Positions 44,770 to 57,930 are shown, counted from the stretch's first letter. The stretch: DNA of 64,000 nt from Ceriagrion tenellum (GCA_963169105.1 OY720637.1:32917925-32981924); one strand, 5' to 3'. Notes: generated by a model not told the origin, from the letters alone. A program made the numbers and translations.

Positions 44770-45430
44770 TGGCTGCTGCCAACGTTTCGATGGATAACAC
44801 TTCCATCATCATCAGGGTAATGAAGCCCGGACTGCCTGCGTTCTCCCTTATATAGCGTCTTGAATGGTTACGTCTGACTGACCATTGTTGTTACTTCTTT
44901 CCGTTATTATTTTTGAAATAAACGGTTTCCCTCCTTGATTTATCGCGTACCCCGAGTCCAAATTTAAGTTTTTGGGCTGAGGATGTATTTCTATGGCTTC
45001 CTTAAATAGTCTTTCCCAATAACCATTGGCCTTGCATATGACTTTCGCATCACTAAAGGATATGCGATGGTCCTTCTTCAGGCTATTCTCCACCACGGCG
45101 GATTTATCAGGACGATACAATCTAATGCACCTCCTGTATTCTTTTAAGCGTCTTTCAATTGTGCGGCCTGTTTCACCAATAGTGGTATACTCACGGTGTG
45201 TATACTCTTAAGTCCCAATACGTCTTTTACTCGGCAGAGATAAGCTCGTAATTTTTTTGGTGGTTTATGAATAACCTGGATGTTACATTTATTCAAAATC
45301 CTTGATATTTTCTCCGCGACAGTAGAAATGTAGGGAAGAGAAGCTCTGGCTATGGGTCTTTCCTTGGTAGTCACTTCCGGAACGAGAGAACTATGAATGC
45401 GGGATTTCTCAGGATCGACGGAGACGGAAG
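44770..45430 (-). mobile_element. Penelope-like element, GIY-YIG endonuclease end
   Basis: The minus strand reads ERPIARASLPYISTVAEKIS, RILNKCNIQVIHKPPKKLRA, YLCRVKDVLGLKSIH, then (frame-shifted) TTIGETGRTIERRLKEYRRC, IRLYRPDKSAVVENSLKKDH, RISFSDAKVICKANGYWERL and FKEAIEIHPQPKNLN. LPY-----EKI-RIL, HKPPKKLR, IGETGR and YWERL-KEAIEI are landmark motifs of the linker and GIY-YIG endonuclease of Penelope-like retroelements. The first GIY tripeptide region is deleted. The reverse transcriptase is absent. The frame stops near 44848 and a hammerhead-like core follows. Confidence 0.8.
44784..44815 (-). ncRNA. Hammerhead-ribozyme-like core of the 44.8-kb Penelope-like element
   Basis: On the minus strand: CTGATGA (44815-44809), a GATGG/CCATC stem II, GAAAC (44788-44784), then a possible stem III TTGGC-agca-GCCAA. 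Outer segments 'ccgggc' (upstream) and 'acccgg' (downstream) could form part of stem I. All invariant core boxes are intact. Type I hammerheads are known from the terminal repeats of Penelope-like elements. Confidence 0.6.
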
Positions 45431-45812
45431 CTGTTTAATATTCCTGCCCTTTCCAAACTTACATTTGGATAGCGCGACGAAATAGACGAATTATTGAATA
45501 TGTAGCAAGAACATCTACTTTTTGTACGAAATTTAAGGCAAGTAACTCTTGAAACATATATTGGCTACTTAGTGCAAGAGACTCGACCCACATTTACCAT
45601 ATTTATTATCGAATAAGCAGATGATTATTAATTTAAAAAATAAAAATTCATGTAAGAAAAATAAATATTAAAGAAGTAAATTCATGCTGATTTCTAGTAA
45701 GTTATCGACGGAAAACAGTGTAAAATTGCAGAATTAATGCATCAGCCCGTAAGCGCTAAAGGAAAAACGGGGTTGACAAAGATGGCGGATAGGCCAGGCC
45801 CATGTTACAGCT
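45431..45812. other. No gene recognised
   Basis: The first 100 bp may be degraded Penelope-like sequence; the rest is AT-rich. Confidence 0.4.
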
Positions 45813-46220
45813 TCTACATCTACGTAATACCCTGCGAGCCGTCACATGGGCGTGTGGCTGGTGGTAAACATGCAAGTATTTTGGAGACGAAATAGTGACA
45901 TGTATTATAGGAGAGTATTCAGTGGAGCTCAATTTTTATTGTGGTCGCTCATTGTTCGCGGAAATAACGAGTTTTTTTACCTATCTGTTCGGCAGTGTAT
46001 CTCTCTTATTTAATTGATTCGTCAGACCTAGAGATTTAGCGAGTAGTCATGATAATATTCTCTATGTCGCTATGAAATATATCAGTTCTGAATTTCTCAA
46101 GCAGCCTAAGCCTAGCGTGCAGCCTCCGAGTCTCTAGGGGCTCCCCCCTTCACCCCTCTAAAAGTTGTGAGACACTATATGTACGCTCGAAGCAGTCTTA
46201 AACGCTTTCCTTTATATTTT
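45813..46220 (-). mobile_element. Family A LINE 3' end (minus)
   Basis: Read on the minus strand: 'tcacaacttttagaggggtg', 'ggagcccctagagactcgga', then REIHCRTDR and SLFPRTMSDHN in broken frames. The 3' UTR ends with 'gtgacggctcgcagggtatt' and 'acgtagatgtaga' at about 45815. It is more decayed than the 35.5-kb copy. Confidence 0.75.
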
Positions 46221-49200
46221 AATAAATAGCTTATAGCATTGGCCACGATAGTAAGCGCCCCCTCCATCCAGCTCAGTGGGTGCAAGAATTAAAGTGCGTG
46301 ATATCGTCTTCAATTAACAAGGTTATTTCGTTCACCTTCCGTTAGAACTTCCGGATTGACCACGTTCAACTATTATTTCAAAAAGTATTAAACACATCAA
46401 GGAATTCTCCTACCCGATTCTCTAAAATAGGACACTCAATAGTGTTTTATTTTATACCTCTCTTGTAAAAAACCAGGTTTTATCCAAATGATTTCTTAAA
46501 ATTTGTAAATTTCCTTAAGTTATGCCCAACTACCTCCCGTTTACATTATTCTTTAGGAGAAATACAGCCTAAACAATAAAGATGCATGCACCCTTACACT
46601 GTGGTATTAATATTTCTGTTGGTAATTCTTGACACAGTATTGTTTTTGTTACCAATAGGCACGAAATTGTTTTAGAACGGAAAATTTACGAACTTAAAAG
46701 TATTGGAGAGGGTCATTGAAGAAGATATAAAAACATTTCCTTTGTAAGATATATCCTCGTCTGTCATCAGTGAATAATTAATAAATCTTTGAAATAGCTT
46801 AATAAAATATTTTGCATAGGAAAGCAAAAAAGGTAGCATAAAAAATGAATGAATGTGCATTTAAATAATATGGATGCGACTCATTTCAAGGAAAACAATT
46901 TTAGACATTTGTCCTTAAATTCTCAGTAGGCAACCTACAGGACTCACAGTTGCCAAAAGAATATTTTTCGGAAAAATCAACGAAAATTCACCAAATAAAT
47001 CAAAGCTATTTTCTAAGACTCGCCATAATAAAAGCACAGCACACAAAATCTGAGCGAAAAATATACCAATAATTTTTTACATAATTTTGCTGGTAGTAGA
47101 CCCCACCTTCCTGACTTGAATAATAACCCCTGAATTAACCCAAGGAAAATCTAATCGCCTGAGATCCACTACACTCCAGACCAATAAGTGAACCGGAGAA
47201 TATCGTACTGCTTCAGAAGCATTCCCGTTGGAATGAAAACAGTAAACAAATCTGTACTTCCGTGGTATCCAAAGTACGTCATGCGGGATCTCAGGGGTCA
47301 TGCTGATAAGAAAACTCAAGATATCGAACGTTTTAAAATAGTTCTAACCATTATTCAGAGCAAGATGAAAACAAACTCTTCGTACAAACGTTCTTGAGTT
47401 TGATGTAGAGTTCAACAGAAAATTGAAAATATAAAAATTTTGGATGATGCCTGGATAAAAAGAAAATATTAGAATATCTTTTACCTCAAATTACGCTATG
47501 AATTCAAAGATGATATCCTCATCCTTAACTATGCCGATGGCTGAGGGTTTTGCATGCAATAGACCGAGCCAATATCATAACTAAATCACTCAGTCAGTCT
47601 TCAATGATTTAATACACGGTGTGGCCCCAAAAGTTAACAAGTCAAGTCCCAGCTATCGACCCCGGGCCCTAGCTGGACTCAACTCGGGTTGTCTCAAGAG
47701 AGAGACGGAGACTGAGTACATATTGAATAATACGAGCATAATTATAATACATCGTCAAAAGTAAAGGTTTGAATCACTTTTTTACTTCAGCATCATTCAA
47801 TCGACGTATCTCTTCAAATTCTTATAATTGGGGGCTTTTTCCTCTTGGCACTATTTCACGGTAAACCAAAAATTTTCCTGCTGTAAAAGAACTAGTTATA
47901 TTCCCTCCCATAATTGGCTCGGATAGTCTATCATGAAAGTACACCCGTGGAGGTTTCCCCTCCTAAATTTTAAACCGACTACTTCACATGATACCCCGGC
48001 AATTATTCATTAAGATTCTTTATAGACCTTTTCATCTTGAGCTCTTTAATAATAGTACATCAGTTATTATTTAATTCATCCAACCAGAGTATCTTCCACC
48101 ATTGCTATTCATAAATATCTAGGTCTGGTCCTTCTTATGCCAATCACACCTCTATCATGATTCTGTTTCCTCATTCGACTCACATCCATTCTCGTGACAC
48201 GGTCAAAAGATTAGCGAAGCACGCTCCTTTCACATACGTCCATTACCACAGCAGAAGCTTCATATTTTTATAAGTCCAACTCATTACCAATAAAATTTCT
48301 CCAGTTTTTACGCAAATACTTCTCAGACACATCAAACCCTCTGAAACCCATTGCGCCATATAATTAATTGGGGAGGAGTAAACTGCGAGAATCTTTCCAA
48401 GGTTTGTTCCACAAACAATTGAGGAATTTTCTTGCAGAAAACGCACGTCTTTTAATCATATTATGCAGTTCTTAAGGCCAAGATTCGTTGAATCCACTTT
48501 CCTAATTATTTCAGCATTCACCGTCTTGATTAAAACATTTAACACATCCTCCTGGTCAACATGCTTCCGTATGTATCAATTCCCCCTCCGTTCGTTGACA
48601 CCAAACCGTAACGAGAAAGCAGACTAGCCTGATGCAACATGTTTATGTTGGGCATGTTGGGCTTTTATAGTGCTAATATGACGACTTAAGAGGACCCAAG
48701 TCCTCTAAAACTCTCATCATTGTTTCACTATAAAACATATCAATCCAAGAAGGAATCAATACATCCAAATGGATGTGTGTATTAAACAGATGCTAGTGAC
48801 GGCATGAATGCGCAATGAGTAGCTAATGTGGACCATTGACCGGCGGTTCAGGGTAAAAATGCCGATGAAACCTTTGCATACCCCTGTATAAATCCAAGTC
48901 ATGAGCCTTTAGGCAGCCAAAATCTTCCTGGACTAGCAACCAAGTAACTAGAACTCACCTAAGCAACCCTAAAAAAGAATTTATTTACCGATCGCGAGTT
49001 ATGAGACCGGGTGTTAATTTGAGGGATACTCGGAGGTTTCAGAATTATCCTCTTGAAACTGCCTTTTCCTTCTGCACCAGGAACGGGTATTAAATCTAAA
49101 GTTTGTCTCCATACTTCGAGTATAACGAGGAACAGAGTCAATAGGGGTTATTTAGAGCATACCTAATTGTTTCAATTCTTTCTAATTATAAAATCTCTCT

Positions 49201-49257
49201 GAATTTCTTTCTGTATTCTTTGAATTGACACTTTCTGTTGTCCAAATAAACCCTTGC
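46221..49257. other. No gene recognised in about 3 kb
   Basis: No feature could be supported on either strand of this AT-rich stretch. Confidence 0.45.
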
Positions 49258-49340
49258 AATAACTACTGTTCGGTGATCTTCACCCCCTGCCACACACCCT
49301 CTTGGTAGCTCGCGGGGTATTACGTGGATGTGGATGTAGT
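49258..49340 (+). mobile_element. Family A tail fragment
   Basis: 'cggtgatcttcaccccctgc', 'cacacaccctcttggtagct' and 'gtggatgtggatgtag' are the last 80 bases of the subfamily seen at 17.2-17.44 kb. Confidence 0.7.
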
Positions 49341-49540
49341 GTATGATGCATGTAATAACAACCAATAATCCCTTTTTTATTATGTAGATACTAATCATCT
49401 TGCTTCATGTGACCCTATTATCTAGCATATCTCCCATAAATCTTAAATATCCTACTTGCATGGCAATAGTGCATGTTTGGTGCTCTTCACCCCCTGCCAT
49501 ACACTCTCGTGGTGGCTCGCAGGGTATTACGTAATGTAGA
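49341..49540 (+). mobile_element. Family A 3' UTR, second copy behind the first
   Basis: It starts 'tgtatgatgcatgtaataac' and runs colinearly with the 3' UTR at 17238-17440, ending 'cgtaatgtagatgtacgc'. It is fused head-to-tail to the preceding tail without a spacer, which indicates insertion at the tail repeat. Confidence 0.75.
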
Positions 49541-52236
49541 TGTACGCATTGGTGAAAATAAATGCAATATCCAACAAGAGTCAGTTTCTCACAAGGAAGT
49601 AGCCGTAGCCATAATAAATCTAGATGCTTCCTCGAGTGATTTACTGAAGTAGATGAGAAATAAGCATACTTAGGGGCAAATCAGAAGACTAAAGTGAGAC
49701 TAATCGCCTCCTATTCCTCCAAAGACACAATAATTTATCCCACTGAGGCCATCAAAGGACCGAACCCCATATTCGCCAGAATACGTAAGATGATGATGAT
49801 GAGGGATTGCATGTGTCACCATCCAACAATTGATCAAAATTAGACCGGAGACTGGTATGCGACGTCATTTCCAACGAAATACGCATAAATAACCAACGTA
49901 TTCATCCTCATGAGATGAGGACGGGGAGGATCATTTGTTTATGAGCCTACACCAACGACCAGCTGCGGTAGAGTGGTCGAAGTAGCTTAAAATAGCAACA
50001 TTTACAAATAAATTTGGCGAATGATGCCACTAAAAATAAGGAATGCAACGAACTTATAGTAAGAGAAACAGAAAAAAAATGTAAGTACATCTATACTAAT
50101 GAAAGACAATATCAGAGGGGGAGAGAGGTGAGGAGGGACGATTATATTGATGGAGAAAATGGTTTTGGCACCATATTATCATTCAGCATAACATATTTAA
50201 GGAGAGATCCCCAAAATTCGATTTTCGGCCAGATAAATATTAAATTACAAATAATGAAAACGCCTCAACTTAAAACTCACAACCCGTAAGTTAAATAAAC
50301 ATAGTAGCCACGTAGTCATCGTCAGCAACTTCGCACTTAAAAACGGAGTTTTATTATTTGGAAAACTTATAACGGCCATCAGGCGTAAAATGATTAACAG
50401 TGAAATACCTGCGCAAAACAAATGTAAATGAATCTTTAAGAATAATAGTTTCATACCTGGATATTTATTCCGTCACTCCTGTAGGGATGTCAGCTAATTT
50501 TCAATAAATGGTTACAGAGGAATATTTGCTTTAGTTTATAAAAATAAAGGACTCCACAGCGCACTCGTGGGATTCGGTAGGCAAGCAAGTCCATATGAAA
50601 TACCTCCGCGAACGCAAACAACTTGGCAAAATTTGGATAAGAATTCAAAAACCGAGGACAATTTAGCTGTGAAACAGACGCAGCATTACGCTGACCGAAA
50701 GGAACTTGATAGGAACGTGATTGGAGCCACCATAATCCAAGTTAGTTAAAGAGGTCAATTATCTCGCCTAATCAACCAAAATCAACTTTTTTAAACGATT
50801 TATGAGAAATTAGGATTGACACCATGGAAAAGGAATGGCCCTTATACTATGAAAAGTGTGCTTATGATAGTATATCATAACTTAGATTTTTTGCATCAGA
50901 TCAACGGATTTTCGGATTGAGGACTGGAATTCAGATAACGTGAAAAAACAGCAATAAAGAAGAACCTCTCTAAGGTGCACCTGCAGTAACATGCGACAAT
51001 GTTTACAAAAGCTAAATTTCTTGTTTTGCATGGATTGTTGAAATAAAATTCCTCAGTAAATTCATGAAAAATTATTTTGGGTATATAACTGACAATATAG
51101 AGCCTAGAAATATGAAAAGACATTTTCAACCGTAGAATTATGGTATCCTTTTGGAAAAATGATGACGTATTTCCCTGCAAAACTTTGTTTCTTGAAATTT
51201 CCACTAGTACAATCAGCTAAAAACGTGCTCCTTAAAAATACTAATTTGGATTTCAATTCAATTTAACAAAAATATATATTTCGGCAGGGAAAATATATAG
51301 AGCAGAAAAGACGGACATTCTGAAGTAATTCGCATTCGTTCTAAGTTGAATCGAAGAAGAATCGTAGATGAAATCAATTAAAAAGCCAAAATTTATATTT
51401 TGGAATTCGACCATTTCTCATGAGATTTATGAACCACATGCTTGGTAGTGTAAAATTTCTCTTAATTAATATTATCACAATTTTAGATAGGTGTACTAGT
51501 CCCGGTATAGTTAAATTTTCTTCTTAAATTTGAAATTCAAAGAGCATGATTTACTCGATTTGATCATGGTTTGCATAACGCCTCTTAACCGATAAGCACT
51601 GATTTCTATTAACTTTTGCTTTTTTATCTCCGCTCAGTCACATGAGTGCGTTCATTGGCCTTCGTTTTGGATTTGGCGAAGTACATGGAAACTAAATCAG
51701 GAATGAAACTTTGGGAAAGAATTTGGACAAGTGTGATGAAATCCTTATCGATGTATCCATTTCAGGACGACCTTGAAAGATGTATACAGCCTTGTCGAAT
51801 CACAAGATAAAGTGAGATATGCCAATTAGTCACGTACCACCAAAATTCCGAGTCAACGAACCTTAATAGAGCACACGAAGTATATTTATCTCTTCAGATT
51901 TTTTTACAACGGAATCGGAAAATGATTCCCATACTATCAGATGACCTTATTCAACCGTATGTTCTATGATAAGACGCAAAACATTTTTATTTTTGAAATG
52001 ACAATGGGAGCCTTAAGCTTAGGCAAAAATCATAACCAAGTGGAGGCAATGCAGTACGCAAAAATAATGTAGATAATTAAAGTTTGAAACATGCAAAATA
52101 TCTAAAATTAAATATTCAACAAATCGTAAAAATGCCATCTGAAACGTAAACCTGTGGCCATTAAAAATATATATAAATGAATTAAATAAACGTAAAAAAA
52201 ATTAAATTCAAAACTGCACTGGTAAATAATATTTCC
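49541..52236. other. No gene recognised
   Basis: AT-rich; a short (GAT)n run lies at about 49789-49803. Open frames up to 102 codons have no motif. Confidence 0.45.
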
Positions 52237-52648
52237 ATCTACATCTACATACTACCCTGCGAACCGCCGCATGGGCGTGTGGCAGGGGATGTTAGGATAC
52301 CGTCTATGCTCCTGGCGCATTCGAGGTGTGGCGTAATAGAGCGAAGTAGCATCTCTCCTTTACTTTTCCATCCGAGGACCGTCTTATTATACGCTTAACA
52401 AAATCTAGTTTCTTTAATGCTGTGCCACATATGTTTTGTATGTGTGTTGCCCACGATAGGCCAGAAGTTAAGGTAATTCCAAGATATTTGACTCTGTCTG
52501 AAGATTTTATGTTTCCTCCACCCACAGTATAGGTGCGGCATTTGTGTGATGACTTTCGCATGAAGGGAACTATGGTGGATTTACTAAGATTTAATGCTAG
52601 CCCTCACTCCTGGCTCCACGAACGAACGATGTTAAGGCCCGATGACAA
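52237..52648 (-). mobile_element. Family A LINE, RT end with internal deletion
   Basis: The minus strand reads GLALNLSKSTIVPFMRKSSH, then GNIKSSDRVKYLGITLTSGL, SWATHIQNICGTALKKLDFV, KRIIRRSSDGKVKERCYFAL and LRHTSNAPGA, then stops. YLGI-L---LSW-THI is the conserved segment following the RT palm in CR1/Jockey-type elements. Directly after APGA comes the 3' terminal block 'atcccctgccacacgcccat' and the tail at 52237. The roughly 130-codon C-terminal part present in the 13.0- and 17.6-kb copies is missing, so this copy has an internal deletion. Confidence 0.85.
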
Positions 52649-53257
52649 AACTAAATGCTAACTCAATGCTCCAAATTAACGATCTGATAAAATGTTATCT
52701 TAAAGACATAACTCTACGACTAGGAAGGTATGAATTTACATCTGATTCACCAGACACTGTAACTCGTTTAGTACAGGTAGCATATGGCAGATGAGGAGAC
52801 AGCTAACAATAAGTATAAATAAATTTAAGGTTACCAATGATGCTATGGTTATATTTTCTCAAATCCTTAATGACTCCAAATTCTACAGATTAACAGTGAA
52901 TCAAACGAAGACATAAGAATAACACAAAAGGGAGACGATCAATTTGAGCTAACAACTTAATTACACCCTTATTATAGTCTGATTAGCTGTAATCAATGGG
53001 TCAAATGGGTGGTACGAGTTAATGATTCTCAACCCATCCAAGGCATGAGACGAAATTATCTCATCGAGAAAAATTATTTTAAAGGGCAAAAGAAAGGATT
53101 CCCAACCTCACATGAAAACGCTAAGGAACGTGTATGCTATTGTTATCCTTATCGTTCAAATTCAATAAACAAGGCACAAATTAAAGTTTATGTGCATGTG
53201 AAAAGGAGTACACCAATGAAGGAAACGAAAATATTTCGCTAATTTCCGAGGCCCTAC

Positions 53258-53825
53258 AGGTAGTATGAGCGAAATATCATTTTACCTAGGAATCAATGAA
53301 TTTTGTCTCATTTTAAAGAAACATATCTCACCTTTCTAATGACATCAAAAATTCTACTCCTAACCACATTACTTTCGGAGATATTTGCCAAAAAATGGCA
53401 GACCTTTTTCATAGGAAAAGGTACGTGTATGCACTCCAGAGAGACCTTATACCTATAAAAATGAGAAATTTCTAACACTTACATGTCGTAAAAGAAACCT
53501 AACAGCGGGTAGTTTGTATGTTTTTCAGCTATTTTTGAAAATTAATCATACTGTCTCCGCAGTAAATGCTTCGGTATTACAAAAAACCTTACGTTTTGAA
53601 GGAGTTTCAAACTTACTGCGCGAAAAAAATGTGTCAAGTTAAAGACTTATTTAGGTATTTTCATTTAATTACTCACCATTTCTGTCATTTAAAACTATAA
53701 TATTATTGCACCATTAATAATGCAATATTTCAATAATTCATGTGTCCTACAGCTGGTGAAATATAAACAAATAATTCGAATATAGTCTCAAATATATCTA
53801 AGGTGCTCTCTCCATCGGACTACCT
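53258..53825 (+). repeat. Repeat F, copy 1
   Basis: This 568-bp repeat begins AGGTAGT (53258) and ends ACTACCT (53825). It is homologous over its whole length to the reverse complement of 56852-57404. It is AT-rich without coding capacity. The 7-bp terminal inverted repeat suggests a MITE. I see no target-site duplication. Confidence 0.75.
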
Positions 53826-56800
53826 TAAATTATAAAGATCATACTTTTTACCTGAAGCCAATAGGAGGCTATTTATCAGAGATTCATTCATTGAGGTAAT
53901 TCATCAGAATGCAATTTTCCAGCAGATTAAGAGTAACGATACTGGGATCCAGTTAGTATACTTAATTTATATCCTTGTTGTTAATTCATGAGCCAAAAAA
54001 ACAATGCTTTCCAAGAAAAAGGAGCAGAAGAAAGTTTAACTTACGGCAGAAGTAAACTTATAGCACTTGCTATCCATCGCTGGGCCAAACTACACCCCGG
54101 TTACACACAAATAATATCAATGTATTCTGCAAGTCTCAGAAAGGGGGCAGTAATTTCATCTAATATCTGAAAGTCATGTGAACTGAAATGTTGAATTCCC
54201 ATTAAATTTGCACGTATTCTAATAAATTTAGTCTTCATCCAAAGAAAAATGACTATATAACGTTTTATGTAAATTTACACGTCAATTTTTTTCAATAGAT
54301 TTTAGCATAAATTAGTTGACAGCAATGTATCCATTTTCGTCATCAGTCTTTTCTCAATTAGACTCACTATCGTCTGTAAGAGCAATTATTTCGGTAGTTG
54401 ATGGGAGAGCTATCATTTTCCCTTATTTTTCCTTCAAATACTAAACTAAATAGTGGGGAGACATAAGTAGTGCATTCCACAATCGTTCCTGTCTCGACTG
54501 GATAAGTTATATGGTATTGAAGCACTATCAAATTCGCGCGGTCCGCCGGCGATCAATATCGTGCTGCTCTCTATCACGTTTGGCTTGAACTAGGAGGACG
54601 CTAGCGCCACGCCGCTGGTATTCACGTAAATATCCAGAGTTTGAAACGAAGTTCACGCGGCGTTATATTAACTCACGTTAGATCACTTCTTTATATTCCT
54701 CAAGACGACTGTAATCATCTAAATTATGAAAATGCGATTCATGAATTATGAAGGTCATTATAAATACATCCACAATCACATAAATAAAAAAATCCGGACT
54801 ATTACCGGTCTTGAAAATTTCATGAAAACATTGGCAAGGTGGCGAATGCCACGCAAGGTAGAATTATCCGTGCCGTAATATATTTTATGCTACGTCTGAG
54901 AAACTCACGATTAATTTGAAGTTACCTTGTGCCATTATCTTCGCAACCTTCAGTTGTTAAAATCAACGAAATGAATTCAAAATCAAAATAAAAAAGTAAA
55001 AAGTCCAAAAATGACCGTTGTTCGTAATATAAGCAACAGGTTTGCTGCTCCTAGGACCTAAGTTTTTACAAATCAAACGAAGTCGGAATTTTCAAGCTCC
55101 AGGACTGGGATTATATTTGACCTGTTCATCTCCTTTAAGATTCTCTCAGACATTTAAATTTCAAATAATTCCATTGCTTATTTTAATGAATCACCCTTGG
55201 CGTATTTGTGGTCTCAGAAGTTGAGTCCCAAGTATAATTCTCTCTGCCGTTTCAGGTGCTAAAAAATAATCTGCGAAATCCCCATACGCATATATAGTCA
55301 TCCCAATTAAAATATTTTAATTAGTGTCCTACTGTTCAATACTATGCGGTCAAAAATTTACTTTCAACATCCCACTCTCCAGCAAAACATCCTTTCCTCA
55401 CCACACTGTACTTGAAATTGATGCCGTAACTCCAACACTTCTAATGAGGGAGTAAGCATGTCCTTCACGAGGCATTGGAATGAAAATTAAAGTATACACC
55501 TACATGCAGTGGTTTTCATATAATAGAAGATTCTAGCTCATAATATTATATAATTAAAGAGTCCACGCACCAGTTTTAATGTTATAGCATCATTTTCCTT
55601 TCCATAGCACTTATGACAAAAGCCTACCATTCCCCGATTTCCAATTTACAACTCATATCATCATAATTATTACAAAATTACAAACGGAGGGCAACCATTG
55701 AAGTTACACGAGGGGTTGAAAGTATGGATATATTAACATAATGAATTGGAAACAGAGCAAAATCGTTTTTTCTGAATGAAATATTATTCCGCATTGATCT
55801 GATTACGTAGCGTAAGCTGCATATCCCTAGCAACTTAGAAGATTTAGAACGACCATTAAGTCAACTGTAATACAGAAGATAGGAAAATATGTAAGTGCTC
55901 TATTTTGGGGGAATAAAAACTACTCTTGTTCATATCTACGCTAATGAAACTTTTCATCGATAATCCTAAACATTTTTCAAGTCGGCAAATAATTTAACTT
56001 TAAACATGAATATGATATCTAATAAACTGACAAGAGAAGAAAAAAACATTCAGCTTAAAATATAAGGTATCGAAATTATAAAATGAATCTAACAATTGCA
56101 AAACTTGGTTTATTGTATTAAAAAATACGATATTAATTCGTGCGAATAATTAAAACTGTGCACTGATCATACAATACATAATACAATCAAATTATAAGCC
56201 ACCTTCCTCTAAAGAACCCTTCCAGAAAGAGGAATACCTACTGAGGTCCTATCCACTGAGACAGCCACCTTGCATGATTAAAATTAAACTAAAACAAGTA
56301 CATAAAAAACATTGTAAAATAATAAAAACGTTATTTTTCACACTTTTATTTCACTTACCACCATTCAAGATTACGGCATTACGTACGAGATGGTAGGTTG
56401 TGCCAAAACCATGGTAGCGAGCAAACGCTCTATCACGCCAAGTAACCTGGAGGTAACACATAGAAGAGTTAATTATTTTGTCTATGATTAGGTCTCTTTA
56501 CGTCTATCTGCCTTTGTGACATCAATTGCACAGCTTGGCGACGAAAATATCTCGCATTCGTAAGTTTTAGTCCCTGATTCTCCCACGAGTGGGTTAGCAT
56601 GTGAAATGGCTGCACATGGTGGACGAAAAAATGTGTGTGTAAAGGGTTAAGTAAAAGTTAAATTGTTTTAAGTTTTCCGCCAAGATACTCCTAGACCTTC
56701 CTCCAGCGTTAAGCTTACACATTCATTTACCAATATAGTTAGAAATTGAGTCGGAAGTACGTAATGCATAACATACATGTCGAACGGACACCTTTTTGCT

Positions 56801-56851
56801 AATCTCCTCCCGGACCAAATAAATACAATCCCACGTCGAGAATCCTCTTTA
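53826..56851. other. No gene between the two F repeats
   Basis: The 3 kb between the inverted F copies has only short frames (60-75 codons) without motif. No transposase was found. Confidence 0.45.
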
Positions 56852-57404
56852 AGGTAGTCCGAGCGGGATAGTTTCCTAGTCATAACAGAGACCATATTCG
56901 AATTATACGTTTAAATTTCACCAGCTGTAGGACACATCAATTACATATTGTATTATTAATCGTGCAATAATATAGTTTTATATGACAGAAATGGTAAGGA
57001 ATTAAATGAAAATATCTAAATAAGTCTTTAACTTGACTCATTTTTTTCGCGCGGTGCGTTTTAAACACCGAAACGGAAGGTTTTTTGTGATACCCAAGAA
57101 TCTACTACGGTGACAATATGATTAGTTTTTAAAAATAGTTGAGAAAACACACAAGCTACACGCTGTTAGTTTTTTTACGACATCTACGTGTTGGAAATTC
57201 CTCATTTTGTAAATAATGTCTCTCTGGAGTGCATACACGTACCATTTCCCATGCTAAAGGGCTGGTATTTTTTTGGAAATAACTCCAAAGAAGTGAGGTA
57301 AGGGGTTGATATTTTGGTGTCATTAGAAGGATAGGATATTTTTCTTTAAAATGAGACTAAATTCATTGATTTCTAGGTAAAATGATATTTTGCTCAAACT
57401 ACCT
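56852..57404 (-). repeat. Repeat F, copy 2, inverted
   Basis: The reverse complement aligns with 53258-53825 through 'tatcattttacctag', 'aatgacatcaaaa', 'cgtgtatgcactccagagag', 'aagacttattta', 'gcaccattaataa'-like and 'ctacagctggtgaaat'. By eye about four fifths of the positions agree. Confidence 0.75.
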
Positions 57405-57459
57405 AAATCTCCTTCAAAGAAGTCCAATTTTCCCTGCGGGCTCCTAAAATTTTGGAGGA

Positions 57460-57930
57460 AGGTGCGACACTACCTTCTCCATGGAAAGTTTCGCGGGGGT
57501 ATCAACGAGGTTGCTCGGATACTCCCGAGGGAGAAATTTGATTTTTTTAATCAAGGGGAACTCCGCCGCGATATCGTCGACGGAATTAACCCGGCGTCGC
57601 GGATCGGGACGGGCAACGCGCCGGCGAGTTAGTCGCTAGAGAACGAGCATAAGGGTTCCTGCGTAATTGAATACTGTACGCGCGTATTAATTGCGCATAA
57701 AATATGCATGTACGCATTCCCATCGGTGGCTCCAAGCAAACACGCAGGAAGATGAGGTGGAAACGCATAAATAAGCAGGTCGGGGATGATGATTATAATA
57801 AAGCCAAGCCGAGAGGTGAGGTAATTTGAAGAGGCGAAGGAGAGGGGTTAGAGGGTCATTTGATTAAGGGAAAAACTTTCGGAGCGGTTCACCAAGCGCA
57901 AGTTTAATTGGAAAAAAAGTTAGCTCGACG
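57460..57930. promoter_or_regulatory. CpG-rich block with homeodomain-like sites
   Basis: It is GC- and CpG-richer than its flanks ('cggcgtcgcggatcgggacg'), next to 'gcgcgtattaattgcgcata' and 'aaatatgcatgtacgc', which contain TAATT and ATGCAT-like factor sites. No believable frame. It could be a conserved enhancer or promoter; this is inference from composition only. Confidence 0.25.

Noticed and set aside
49258..49540. LTR pair of a retrotransposon
   Set aside because: The repeated part is the LINE 3' UTR with its GTAGAT tail, not an LTR; no TG...CA ends or priming site.
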